A DNA stretch of 41,147 nt from Bacteroidales bacterium. Lineage in GTDB: Bacteria; Bacteroidota; Bacteroidia; Bacteroidales; Bacteroidaceae. Position numbers and translations under genes: made by a program. The notes under the pieces were generated by a model, which searched no databases, was not told the origin of the DNA, and saw only the letters and a list, made by a program, of their open reading frames with translations. Positions 1 through 8,159 of the stretch are shown here, piece after piece (position 1 is the stretch's first letter; each line of letters opens with the position of its first letter). Location of the stretch: the NCBI GenBank assembly GCA_004557285.1, contig SFEK01000001.1, positions 1-41,147 on the forward strand, read 5' to 3'.

Positions 1-136
1 GTAGTGTAGCCATATTCACAGATTGTTTACGCCCTGCAGGGGCAGCAGTGCATAGCCCAGGGCAACGCCCTGGGTATTAATGTGAAAGCTAACTACGCCC
101 CGCTGGGGCAAAAGCGTCACTCCATATTTCGGATGA
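1..136 (+). repeat. REP-like palindromic repeat, copy A
   Basis: This stretch has three small hairpins in a row: CCCTGCAGGG at 32-41, CCCAGGGC/GCCCTGGG around a 3-base loop at 56-74, and GCCCC/GGGGC at 97-109. Its two ends recur in inverted orientation near 32258-32331: the first 18 bases are identical, and the end segment 109-136 matches in 26 of 28 bases. The middle differs in length between copies. I see no transposase. A 66-codon open frame across it (82-282) is not taken as a gene. Confidence 0.6.
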
Positions 137-317
137 AACGAAAAAAGGCCTTTAAAAAAGTCAACATGACAGCGATTTCATGGTTTTGGTGGCAAGATGA
201 CATTCAGCTGTTGCTGATCAGGTGGGTTCTATTCAGCAAAAAGGAGAAGACCACCCGTGATGGATGTAGCACATCTTCTTAAAATATGGTAAATAGAAAG
301 AAAAGGAGATAATTTTG

Positions 318-348
318 TTGACACTTAAGCAGATTATTGCTACATTTG
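318..348 (+). promoter_or_regulatory. Promoter of superoxide reductase gene
   Basis: A Bacteroidetes-type promoter is visible: TTG at 318-320, 20 bases, then TACATTTG at 341-348, which fits TAnnTTTG exactly. The predicted transcript starts near 352, just before the palindrome at 361-378. Confidence 0.6.
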
Positions 349-360
349 CCCTATCAACCA

Positions 361-378
361 GAGTGCAACGTTGCACTC
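361..378. promoter_or_regulatory. Perfect 18-bp palindrome, candidate operator
   Basis: GAGTGCAACGTTGCACTC is a perfect inverted repeat with no spacer. It lies just downstream of the predicted transcription start and 21 bases upstream of the ATG at 400. It could be the site of a repressor controlling the superoxide reductase, or a hairpin in the mRNA leader. The regulator is unknown and no regulator gene is adjacent. Confidence 0.5.
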
Positions 379-399
379 TACCAAAAGAAAGGAGACATC

Positions 400-774
400 A
401 TGACAAATCTTAGAGAAATCTATCGTTGCCCCATTTGCGGCAACATCGTGGAAATGTTGAACCCCGGTGCCGGCACCCTTGTGTGCTGTGGCCAGCCGAT
501 GGTGAAGCTTGAAGGTAACGTGACAGACGCCGCACATGAGAAGCATGTGCCCGTTGTGGAGAAAATTGATGGTGGCTACCGCGTAAGGGTGGGAAGCATT
601 GAACATCCGATGCTCAACGAGCATTATATCCAATGGATTGAACTGCTTACACCATCATCGGTATTGCGACATGAGCTGCAACCGGGTGACAAGCCCGAAG
701 CCATCTTCCTGACTGATGAAGAGCCCGTGGGCACCAGAGAATACTGCAACCTGCACGGACTCTGGAAAGGATAA
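400..774 (+). CDS. dfx: Desulfoferrodoxin (superoxide reductase)
   Basis: This 124-residue cytoplasmic iron protein reduces superoxide to hydrogen peroxide without making oxygen, a defence typical of anaerobes. It is the two-iron form. The N-terminal desulforedoxin domain has the Fe(Cys)4 ligands C10, C13, C29 and C30. The catalytic centre has H49, H69, H75, C116 and H119, with the conserved E47-K48 pair beside it, so all expected ligands are present at the usual spacing. ATG 400 is preferred over an in-frame ATG at 337, because it has a GGAG ribosome site at 391-394 and because 337 lies upstream of the predicted transcript start. The gene stands alone between its own promoter and a strong hairpin. 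Confidence 0.95.
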   Translation: MTNLREIYRCPICGNIVEMLNPGAGTLVCCGQPMVKLEGNVTDAAHEKHVPVVEKIDGGYRVRVGSIEHPMLNEHYIQWIELLTPSSVLRHELQPGDKPEAIFLTDEEPVGTREYCNLHGLWKG

Positions 775-808
775 TGCATGAACAACAATCTGGCCCTATT
801 TTCACTTT

Positions 809-838
809 GCCGCCCGCACCTGGACTGATGCGGGCGGC
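809..838 (+). terminator. Terminator-like hairpin after superoxide reductase
   Basis: GCCGCCCGCA (809-818) and TGCGGGCGGC (829-838) form a perfect 10-bp GC-rich stem with a 10-base loop. The T-tract that follows is weak. The hairpin sits between the end of the superoxide reductase gene and the end of the convergent kinase gene, so it may stop transcription from either side. Confidence 0.6.
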
Positions 839-913
839 TAACTTTACTATACAGTCAAGAACACACCTGTCATGAAGCGGGTTGATGACAGGCGGTAAAA
901 AGGAACTGCCAGG

Positions 914-2056
914 TCAGACGAAACGGGCACCGTTGTCGGGCTTGACAAAGAACACCTTGAAGGTTTGCTCGTATTCAGGATATTGCTCTAAATAGCGCAT
1001 GGTCATCTCACGCTCGATCGACTCCTTGAACTCAGGATTGATGAGGGCGATACATGCACCCTTGAAGCCGGCGCCTGAGAAACGACCACCATACACACCG
1101 GGAAGGGTGCGCATGATTTCATAGATGGCAATCAGTTCGGGCGAACCGCACTCATAGTTGTGGATGCTGCTCTCGCACGAATCGAAACTGAGTTTGCCAA
1201 AGAGTTTCATGTTGCCACTCTCCCATGCGGTGACACCCTGACGCACACGACGGTATTCGCTATAGAAATGTTCAGCCCTGCGGGCAAAGCGTTGCGGCAT
1301 GGCAATACGTGTTTTTTCGAAGGTGGTCTTGGGGATGTCGCGCAGGAAAGTCTTGTCGAAGGTCTTCAAGGGTTGGTCGGTATAGGCCAACATGTTCCAT
1401 GCGGCGGTCTTACATTCATACACACGCAGGTTGTAGTCGCTGTTGACCAACGAACGGGTGAGTCCGGAGAAGAAGATGGCAATCTCGAAATCGGGCATGT
1501 TGGGATTGCGCTTGATGACGCGGTAGTCGTTGCTGTCGCAGTCGAGGAAGAGCAGACCGTCATGCTGTCCGAGGGCGATGCAAGCCTGGTCGAGAATACC
1601 ATTGTTCAATCCGATATACTCACGTTCGGCCTCTGAGGCGATATTGACCACCTCCATGGGTTTGAGTTCGATGTCGTTGGCCTTGGCAAAAGCCATGACA
1701 TAGGCGATGAGCACGGCAGCACTTGACGAGAGTCCGCCCACAGGCAACGAGCCTTGGATGACACCGTTGATGCCCCGTTTCAGGGTGAACCGTTTCTTGA
1801 GGGCATATTTAGCGCCACGGGCATAGTCGCCCCAATGTTTCTCCTTGACCAGCGTGCCTTGTGTGATGTCGAAATCGACGGTGCCCTCAAAGGTCTTTGA
1901 CTCAAGATGCACCTTGCCGTCTTGGTTGGGTGTGAACCACAGATCCACGCCCTTGTCGATGGCAAATCCTGTGACAAGACCATGCTGATGGTCAACATGT
2001 GCGCCCAGCGGGCACACACGGTAGGGTGAGAAGATATGATACTTAAAGTCTGTCAT
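914..2056 (-). CDS. GHMP sugar-1-kinase, galacturonokinase-like (galactokinase relative)
   Basis: This 380-residue GHMP kinase would be labelled galactokinase by simple homology. It has the phosphate loop GGLSSSAAV (107-115), the catalytic Asp in GILDQ (D156) and the third motif RFSGAGFKG (325-333). The sugar-binding signature is not the galactokinase GRxNLIGEHxDY but CPLGAHVDHQHG (15-26), where Glu is replaced by Ala. This matches, from memory, plant galacturonokinase (CPLGAHIDHQGG), as do SGLTRSLV, NYECG and PGVYGGRFSGAGF. I infer phosphorylation of D-galacturonate (or a similar uronate) at C1. Its neighbour, a UDP-uronate epimerase-like gene, supports that. ATG 2056 is chosen; ATG 2080, overlapping the upstream stop as TAATG, would add 8 residues. 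No UDP-sugar pyrophosphorylase is in the window. Confidence 0.8.
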   Translation of the reverse strand: MTDFKYHIFSPYRVCPLGAHVDHQHGLVTGFAIDKGVDLWFTPNQDGKVHLESKTFEGTVDFDITQGTLVKEKHWGDYARGAKYALKKRFTLKRGINGVIQGSLPVGGLSSSAAVLIAYVMAFAKANDIELKPMEVVNIASEAEREYIGLNNGILDQACIALGQHDGLLFLDCDSNDYRVIKRNPNMPDFEIAIFFSGLTRSLVNSDYNLRVYECKTAAWNMLAYTDQPLKTFDKTFLRDIPKTTFEKTRIAMPQRFARRAEHFYSEYRRVRQGVTAWESGNMKLFGKLSFDSCESSIHNYECGSPELIAIYEIMRTLPGVYGGRFSGAGFKGACIALINPEFKESIEREMTMRYLEQYPEYEQTFKVFFVKPDNGARFV

Positions 2057-2079
2057 GTTATTGTATTTAAGGTTATACA

Positions 2080-3138
2080 TTATTTCTGCTGTCTTGCGGC
2101 ATACCACTCGGCAAATCTGCGGAGTCCGACACGCAGAGGCGTTGAAGGCTTGTAGCCGAAGTCCTGTTCCAAGGGAGTGGTGTCGGCAAAGGTCACAGGC
2201 ACGTCGCCCGGCTGCATGGGCACCAGTTGTTGATGAGCCTCGAAGTCGTAGTCCTCGGGGAGCACACCTGCACGCACCAGTTCTTCTTGAAGGATGGTAA
2301 CGAAGTCCAAGAGGTTTTCGGGCTGGTTGTTGCCGATGTTATAGACACAATAAGGAGGGATGGGCAGGCCGTCTTCACCCGTGGCACGTTCGGGTGCATG
2401 TTGCATCACACGGATGACACCCTCCACGATGTCGTCAACATAGGTAAAGTCGCGCTTGCAGTTGCCATAATTGAAAATCTTGATGGTGTCGCCCTTGACC
2501 AGTTTGTCGGTAAAGCCGAAATAGGCCATGTCGGGACGCCCTGCAGGCCCATATACGGTAAAGAATCGCAATCCAGTAGAGGGGATGTTATACAACTTGG
2601 AATAGGCGTGTGCCATGAGTTCGTTGCTCTTCTTGGTGGCAGCATAGAGGCTCACGGGATTGTCCACCTTGTCGTCGGTAGAATAAGGTATCTTCTTGTT
2701 GGAGCCATAGACGCTGCTCGAACTGGCATATACCAGATGTTCCACTTCGTGGTGACGGCAGGCCTCAAGGATGTTGTAGAAGCCGATGAGGTTACTCTCG
2801 ATGTAAGAGTCGGGATTGGTGATGCTGTAGCGCACGCCTGCCTGAGCGGCAAGGTTGACCACAACCTGTGGTTTGTATTTCACGAACACCTCTTCAACGG
2901 CGGCCTTGTCGGCCAGGTTTTTGCGATACATGATGAAACGGCTGCCAAAGGCATCCAATGCTTGCAGACGCTCTTCTTTCAGGCTCACATCGTAATAATC
3001 GGTGATGCTGTCGAAGCCGATGACGGTCAGGTCGTTGTATTCGGTCAACAGACGTTTGGCAAGGTTGCTTCCGATGAAGCCAGCTGCTCCTGTTACAAGA
3101 ACAGTCTTTCCGGTTAAGTCAATATTATAATTCAGCAT
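2080..3138 (-). CDS. NAD-dependent epimerase, UDP-glucuronate 4-epimerase type
   Basis: This 352-residue extended short-chain dehydrogenase has the Rossmann motif TGAAGFIG (16-23), the catalytic Ser in SSSSVYG (139-145) and YxxxK at Y165/K169. The text FDSITDYYDVSLKEERL after the first strand is typical of the UDP-glucuronate 4-epimerase (CapI/GAE) group, which interconverts UDP-glucuronate and UDP-galacturonate. Other NDP-sugar epimerases remain possible. It is 23 bases upstream of the galacturonokinase-like gene, so the pair could prime and isomerise uronic acids for polysaccharide synthesis or feed them into a nucleotide-sugar pool. It follows the AbgT-like gene by 51 AT-rich bases. Confidence 0.85.
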   Translation of the reverse strand: MLNYNIDLTGKTVLVTGAAGFIGSNLAKRLLTEYNDLTVIGFDSITDYYDVSLKEERLQALDAFGSRFIMYRKNLADKAAVEEVFVKYKPQVVVNLAAQAGVRYSITNPDSYIESNLIGFYNILEACRHHEVEHLVYASSSSVYGSNKKIPYSTDDKVDNPVSLYAATKKSNELMAHAYSKLYNIPSTGLRFFTVYGPAGRPDMAYFGFTDKLVKGDTIKIFNYGNCKRDFTYVDDIVEGVIRVMQHAPERATGEDGLPIPPYCVYNIGNNQPENLLDFVTILQEELVRAGVLPEDYDFEAHQQLVPMQPGDVPVTFADTTPLEQDFGYKPSTPLRVGLRRFAEWYAARQQK

Positions 3139-3189
3139 GGTGATAAATGTTTATATATGTTTTGATTTTAAATTCTAACTACAGTCCCG

Positions 3190-3831
3190 CTACCATGCAC
3201 AGACATAGCAGAGGGCGTGATAACCTTGGGTGGCAAAGAGATAGAGCACGATGGCAGGAGCCCACGCCGACAGACCTCGACACATGGCGTGCATCACATC
3301 GTGCCACGACCGGAGGATGCCTGCCGACAAACCGTAGGCCATCGACGAAAAGGTGAAGGCAAATGCCAGCAGAGGTATCAATCCCCTGCTGAACGAACTA
3401 TCGGCAAGGGTGCCTGTTACGCTGAGCAACAAGGCATGGGGAGAAAGGGTGAGCCACGCCGTCAGCAACAGCAGAACCGCCCACACCACAGCTGCCGCAT
3501 AGAGGGCATGGTGGCGGCGGTAGGACAGCTGTTCGCCCCGGCGCACATCCTGGCACACACGGCTCATGCCACCTTTGGTCCACACCCCGTAGGCCAAGGC
3601 GCACAACAGCATATCCACCAGCAAAGGACTGGCCAAGAGCGAGGCGAAATGGCCGATGTACCATCTGATGCCCTCGCCGCTCATCAACGAACGGATGGTC
3701 GAAGCCGGATCTATGGTTCTGACAATCCATGACCCCAGCACCAAGACCACCTGCAAGACAAGCAAAAGCAGGCATGTCGAGGAGACGCATCTGAAAGCAG
3801 ATGAATAGTGATGTCGGTTGTTATTGGGCAT
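3190..3831 (-). CDS. Short AbgT-like integral membrane protein
   Basis: This 213-residue protein has about five hydrophobic segments (roughly 19-37, 58-80, 107-127, 143-165 and 190-208) and few charges. It resembles, from memory, the short Bacteroidales proteins annotated as AbgT-family (p-aminobenzoyl-glutamate transporter), through a stretch LLSVTGTLADSSFSRGLIP. It is less than half the length of true AbgT transporters, so transport activity is doubtful. It lies 20 bases after the response regulator gene and before the epimerase, inside the uronate operon. Membrane localisation is well supported; the function is not. Confidence 0.6.
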   Translation of the reverse strand: MPNNNRHHYSSAFRCVSSTCLLLLVLQVVLVLGSWIVRTIDPASTIRSLMSGEGIRWYIGHFASLLASPLLVDMLLCALAYGVWTKGGMSRVCQDVRRGEQLSYRRHHALYAAAVVWAVLLLLTAWLTLSPHALLLSVTGTLADSSFSRGLIPLLAFAFTFSSMAYGLSAGILRSWHDVMHAMCRGLSAWAPAIVLYLFATQGYHALCYVCAW

Positions 3832-3851
3832 AAGGCAAAGGTGTGGTTTGG

Positions 3852-4586
3852 TTAGGGATGCTTATCTTCGTCGGCAAACAGATGGTCGGCATCCAGGATA
3901 TGCAGTTCGATGGCTCTTGTCACCAATCGGGTGGCGTTGATGTTCACCCCATTGTTGCCTTCAGGAAAGAGGCGGCGCACCAGTTCGTTCTGTCGTTTTT
4001 CCAGACTCTTCACGCCAAAGGGCATTCCGCGCAAGGCGGTAATCTGGTCTTTGGTATAGCCCAATGCCAGGTGGCGGAGGAAGCGTTCGTCATATTCGTC
4101 GATCTCATAGTTGACCAACGACTCCTGACGGAGAATCTCGCTGTTGACACTCGCCTTGAAACGCTTGATGATTTTCTCCAGTATGGGCTGGTTGAACACC
4201 ATCTTCTTGCCCGACATCACGCTGGATATATCACCTCGGGTGAGCAGTTCTCCACTTTTGAGGATAATGCCGTCGCATCCGGCATCAAGGGCATCAACCC
4301 ACAGTTTTTCGTTCAGGATCTCGCCTGTGAATATCAGCACCTTGACATGGGGATATTCCACCTTGGTATGTCGGCATATTTCAACGCCAACCATGGTAGA
4401 GCCTCCCAGGCCCAGGTCGAGCAGCACAAGGTCGGGCACCTGCTGCTTGATGAGTTTCCAATAGGCTTCCTCGCTTTCGGCTGTTCCTATGATTTCGGCC
4501 TCGGGCACATCATTCCGCAAGATGCCTTCGGTACCTTTCAGTTCGAGAGGCACATCTTCTACAATAATCAGTTTGAATTGTTCCAT
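3852..4586 (-). CDS. Response regulator of the adjacent hybrid sensor
   Basis: This 244-residue protein starts with a receiver domain: acidic pair E10/D11, phospho-acceptor D57 in LLDLGLGG, T87 and K110, all at the expected places. The C-terminal part (about 160-244) contains FLRHLALGYTKDQIT, which looks like a LuxR/NarL-type helix-turn-helix, although divergent, so DNA binding is likely but not certain. It begins 30 bases after the large sensor gene, making the two a two-component pair. The genes around them handle uronic acids, so a role in controlling that operon or sensing its substrate is plausible but not shown. Confidence 0.8.
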   Translation of the reverse strand: MEQFKLIIVEDVPLELKGTEGILRNDVPEAEIIGTAESEEAYWKLIKQQVPDLVLLDLGLGGSTMVGVEICRHTKVEYPHVKVLIFTGEILNEKLWVDALDAGCDGIILKSGELLTRGDISSVMSGKKMVFNQPILEKIIKRFKASVNSEILRQESLVNYEIDEYDERFLRHLALGYTKDQITALRGMPFGVKSLEKRQNELVRRLFPEGNNGVNINATRLVTRAIELHILDADHLFADEDKHP

Positions 4587-4616
4587 GTTGATATGTCATT
4601 TATTTGATGGTGGGTT

Positions 4617-7600
4617 CTATGAACGACCACCGTAAATGTTGTCATTTCTGTTCACGGCACCGGCCAGGGTGATGGTGATTTGCGTACCGCCCCCGTCGTG
4701 TGGTGCCGCCACTATGCCGCAGCCATGCAGGTTGGTCTGTTCGCTGTTGTCTCGGATGATTTGCTTGCACACCAGGAACGGGATATTGTCCACCGATGGC
4801 GAGAAGAGCGAAGCGGCCTGTTGTGGCGTGGTGTTGAAATCGGGAAAGTGCAGGCAGACGACCAGGTATTTGTTCTCTTTCATCGAGGTGTCCACCCCAC
4901 TCCACGCCCCACATTGCCGTCGGAGAATCTCAAAGAGATAGTCAAGGAGAATGGCATCGCCGGTTGCCCAGACCTCGGCATGGAGAACATGCTTGAGCGA
5001 CACGGGCCGGCACGACGACTTGACGGCCGTCACCTGTTGGCGTGTCTGTTCTGTGAGTATGGTATATAGTTCCTTGTAATAGCTCACCACCTCGTTGACG
5101 TCGTCAATCTGTCGATGGTCGGTTTCCACCAGCTGTTGTATCCGCGAGGGGTAATACATCGTTTCGTGTTTCAGGGCGCTGAGGCAATTGTCGGTAATGC
5201 TGTTTGCCACATAGAGCTGCGCGGCTTCATACTGTTCACGATGCAGTTCGTCTTCGAGCAGTTCGATGTCGGTCTGTTGCCTTTGGTCGAGGGCCACAGA
5301 GCGTCTCAACGCCTGTGCAATCTGCTTGACCACATCGGCAAGGGCTTGTGGATATTTCGATGTATCCACCGCCTCTACCTTCTGGTATTTTCGCTGGTTG
5401 TCGTCGTCAGCAAGCAGCACTTTGTTGATGCCCTCAATCTGTTCGGCGCAGAAACGGAAATAGAGGCGCCGGCGGTAATACATGAAATAATAGGCCAGCA
5501 CGATGGTGAGCAGGAGCAGCGACAGCATCAGCACGGCGATGACCTTGTCGGCACTCGAGCGTTGCATGGTGATGCAATAGTCTGGCAGACTGCGGTCGGC
5601 CGACCGCAACTTGAACAGTTGCACATACACCTGGTTGTTGTCGTTGTATAATGTCCAGTCGTGCAGGGCCAAGGCTGCCACCGCCACCTCGTTGCGTATG
5701 TCGAGGATCAGACCGTAGTCGGTCTTGACCTGCCGGCGGAACCACCCGATTTCTGCCGTCATGGCTCGGCCGTTGGCGCGAAGCGTCATGGTATCGCCCT
5801 TTGAGGGATAGCATGTGAGATAATGGCGGTTGAGGTAGTGGATGACCGAATCGGAGAAGGCGATGGTCTTGCGGTATTCTCCATTCACGTTGCAGAAATA
5901 GGCAGAGTCGGCATAGAGGTCGGCCATGCGCAGATGAGTGTCGCCAGCCATGCCTTGTGCAAGGGGAGTCATCAAGGAGACAAGGGCCAGCACGAGGCGC
6001 AACACTCCCAATGGCAGACGGAAGGAGAAGCGGCTGCCCTCTCCCACCTTGCTGTGGGCACAGATGCGGCACACGCTGAAGATGGAACTTGCCTTGCGGT
6101 AGCGTTCGATGATGCCCTTGCAGTTCATCAGTCCAAATCCGTGGCCGTTGCTCACCTGATGGGTGAATATGGTGGCCAGCTGTTCTTCAGGTATTCCCTT
6201 GCCGGTGTCTTCCACATAGATTTCCACGGCATCACATGAGGCCTTTGCACCCACCGTCACCTTGCCTCCTTGAGGAGTGAACTTGCGGGCGTTGTCGGCC
6301 AGGGTGTTGAGCATGAACAGCGTGAGTGTCTTGTCGGCCTTCACCACCGCAGGGGTGGGCATGATGTGCAGGGTTATGCCTTGCAGGCGGAAGGCGGCCT
6401 GCGACCTGGCGATGATGTCGAACACATCCTGCACAGGGAAGCTCTCTATATGCAGGTCGAGTTGTCCCCGCTGGAGCTGGATCCATTGGGTGAGCACCTG
6501 GTTGTAGTCGTTGATATGCCGTGTGAGTTCAACCACATAGCCAAAGCGCTCTGCGTTGAGTTTCCCGTCGTGTGGTGTCTGTCTGATGCGTCTCACCTCG
6601 TTGATCATGCGGTCGATATAAGGAATGACGTTGCTCACGAGGAAGAACTTGGCCTTGTTGTCGATGTTCTGCCGCTTGTAGCGTTCGGTCTGCAGGCGGG
6701 CAAGCGCCAGTTGTTCGTTGATGTCTTCGGTTTTCTCCCGCTGTTGTTCCATTTTCAGCAGGTTGTTTTCCTCCCAAGTCTTGAGCGGTTGCAGCAGCCG
6801 GTCGATGTATTCGGCCCTGTCTGTACGTCGTGCCATGCGGCGGAAGACGACCAGCAGGAGGATGGTGATGATGATGAGGGCCAGGATGGCGATGATGAGG
6901 GCGTTGAGCTGCATGGAGAGCCGCTCCAGCTGTTCGGCCCGCGCCTCCAGGGTGCGGTCTTGTCGGGTCACCTCCTGCAGGTCGAGGTATATGTTGCGGT
7001 TGATGTCGCTGTTGTATTTGTCGTCCATGGCCGAATAGACCAGACTGAGGTGTTCGCTGATGCTTGCCACGAGGTCGGGTGCCTGTTTGATGTTCTTGTT
7101 GTCGTTAAGGGCTTTTTCAAGACAGATGAGCGCCGAGCGGTAGTCGCCCAGTTCCCAATAGCAAAGGGAGAGCGAGCGGTAGGCTCCTGCCGTCTGATAG
7201 ACATCGCCATAGTCTTGGAAAATGTTGAGCGAACGTTGGGCAAGATTACCGGCCAGCAGACTGTCGGGCATGTTGTCGCTGTTGATATAGCTGATGCCCA
7301 ATTTGTTGCTGTCGATGAGGCGTGAGCGTTGTTCCTTGTGGATGAGGTGTTCGCTGAGGGCCTGCAAGGCATTGGCCTGCCAATACACCAGACCGTATTG
7401 GGTGGCGAGCACATAGCATTTGAACAGGTAGGCAAATTCTTTACGGGCGATGTCGTAACGGTCTTTTCCCGTAAGTATGCCTCCCTCGCCTATCTGGTAG
7501 AGCATGTTGATGTATTGCGACATGTCGCTGCGCAAGGGCATGTCGTCAAGAAGATTGTCGGCATCTATGTCCATGAAATTGCAGACATGATTGAGGGCAT

Positions 7601-8159
7601 CTACCGATTGCTGCTTGAGCCCTACATAATAATAATAGGTGGAACTGACGATGGAAAACTCTGTTTGGGCATACAGCAGGCGTTTACGTAGATGTGGAGA
7701 CAGCGTGGCGCTCTCCTCGGCAATCCTGTTGAGTCGCTCCAGCGCCTTCTGCCGGTAGTCGTAGAAATTCTTGTTTTTCGATTCCCGCTGGCAAAGACGC
7801 ATTCCTTGGATGTCGGCTATGAGCAGTTCCACCTGGTTGTCGGTCACGTCGTAAACACTATCCAGCAGGCAGTATGCCTCGGCATACTGCATCTTGGCCA
7901 GTTTGACGAAGATGATGTTGTTGTAGGCTTCGGCAATGCCCGAAGCATAATTGGTGTGTTGTGAGAGCTGCAAGGCCTTTCGTGCCATGACCTCGGTAGA
8001 GTCGAGGTTGCGATAATGAAAGGAGTACGAACTCTCGTTCAGCTTGTCAGCCTGACTGTTGTCCTGCTGCCGACATGCCGAAAAAACAAAGAGGCCCAAC
8101 AGGACGACAATCCATATCGGGCCTCTGATGTTGTATAGATTAACCGCGCACTTTTGCAA
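4617..8159 (-). CDS. Giant double-module sensor histidine kinase-like protein
   Basis: This 1180-residue membrane protein has two sensor modules in tandem. Module 1: signal or lipobox segment ending FSAC (C29), a TPR-rich periplasmic part (about 50-395), a membrane helix (419-438), a coiled coil, a dimerisation-like segment without phospho-acceptor His (503-519, SNVIPYI where SHE is usual), and a good ATPase domain with N618/D622/N623, DTGKGIP (651-657) and GHGFGL (672-677). Module 2: a new signal-like helix (717-737), a periplasmic domain (738-872), a helix (873-894), an H-box-like ALKHETMYYPSRI (H998) and a worn ATPase-like end. It resembles the Bacteroidales DUF5112/DUF5113 sensors (recalled, not checked). 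There is no ATG: the first usable start is TTG 8159, inside the end of eda, with GGAGG 12 bases upstream. Confidence 0.8.
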   Translation of the reverse strand: MQKCAVNLYNIRGPIWIVVLLGLFVFSACRQQDNSQADKLNESSYSFHYRNLDSTEVMARKALQLSQHTNYASGIAEAYNNIIFVKLAKMQYAEAYCLLDSVYDVTDNQVELLIADIQGMRLCQRESKNKNFYDYRQKALERLNRIAEESATLSPHLRKRLLYAQTEFSIVSSTYYYYVGLKQQSVDALNHVCNFMDIDADNLLDDMPLRSDMSQYINMLYQIGEGGILTGKDRYDIARKEFAYLFKCYVLATQYGLVYWQANALQALSEHLIHKEQRSRLIDSNKLGISYINSDNMPDSLLAGNLAQRSLNIFQDYGDVYQTAGAYRSLSLCYWELGDYRSALICLEKALNDNKNIKQAPDLVASISEHLSLVYSAMDDKYNSDINRNIYLDLQEVTRQDRTLEARAEQLERLSMQLNALIIAILALIIITILLLVVFRRMARRTDRAEYIDRLLQPLKTWEENNLLKMEQQREKTEDINEQLALARLQTERYKRQNIDNKAKFFLVSNVIPYIDRMINEVRRIRQTPHDGKLNAERFGYVVELTRHINDYNQVLTQWIQLQRGQLDLHIESFPVQDVFDIIARSQAAFRLQGITLHIMPTPAVVKADKTLTLFMLNTLADNARKFTPQGGKVTVGAKASCDAVEIYVEDTGKGIPEEQLATIFTHQVSNGHGFGLMNCKGIIERYRKASSIFSVCRICAHSKVGEGSRFSFRLPLGVLRLVLALVSLMTPLAQGMAGDTHLRMADLYADSAYFCNVNGEYRKTIAFSDSVIHYLNRHYLTCYPSKGDTMTLRANGRAMTAEIGWFRRQVKTDYGLILDIRNEVAVAALALHDWTLYNDNNQVYVQLFKLRSADRSLPDYCITMQRSSADKVIAVLMLSLLLLTIVLAYYFMYYRRRLYFRFCAEQIEGINKVLLADDDNQRKYQKVEAVDTSKYPQALADVVKQIAQALRRSVALDQRQQTDIELLEDELHREQYEAAQLYVANSITDNCLSALKHETMYYPSRIQQLVETDHRQIDDVNEVVSYYKELYTILTEQTRQQVTAVKSSCRPVSLKHVLHAEVWATGDAILLDYLFEILRRQCGAWSGVDTSMKENKYLVVCLHFPDFNTTPQQAASLFSPSVDNIPFLVCKQIIRDNSEQTNLHGCGIVAAPHDGGGTQITITLAGAVNRNDNIYGGRS

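Noticed and set aside
82..282. Small gene downstream of the REP-like element
   Set aside because: The frame runs across the palindromic repeat and into non-coding DNA, and repeats of this kind give spurious frames.
4617..8159. Sensor protein as two separate genes
   Set aside because: The reading frame is continuous through 717-740 with no stop, and no good ribosome site or promoter is seen before the second signal-like helix.
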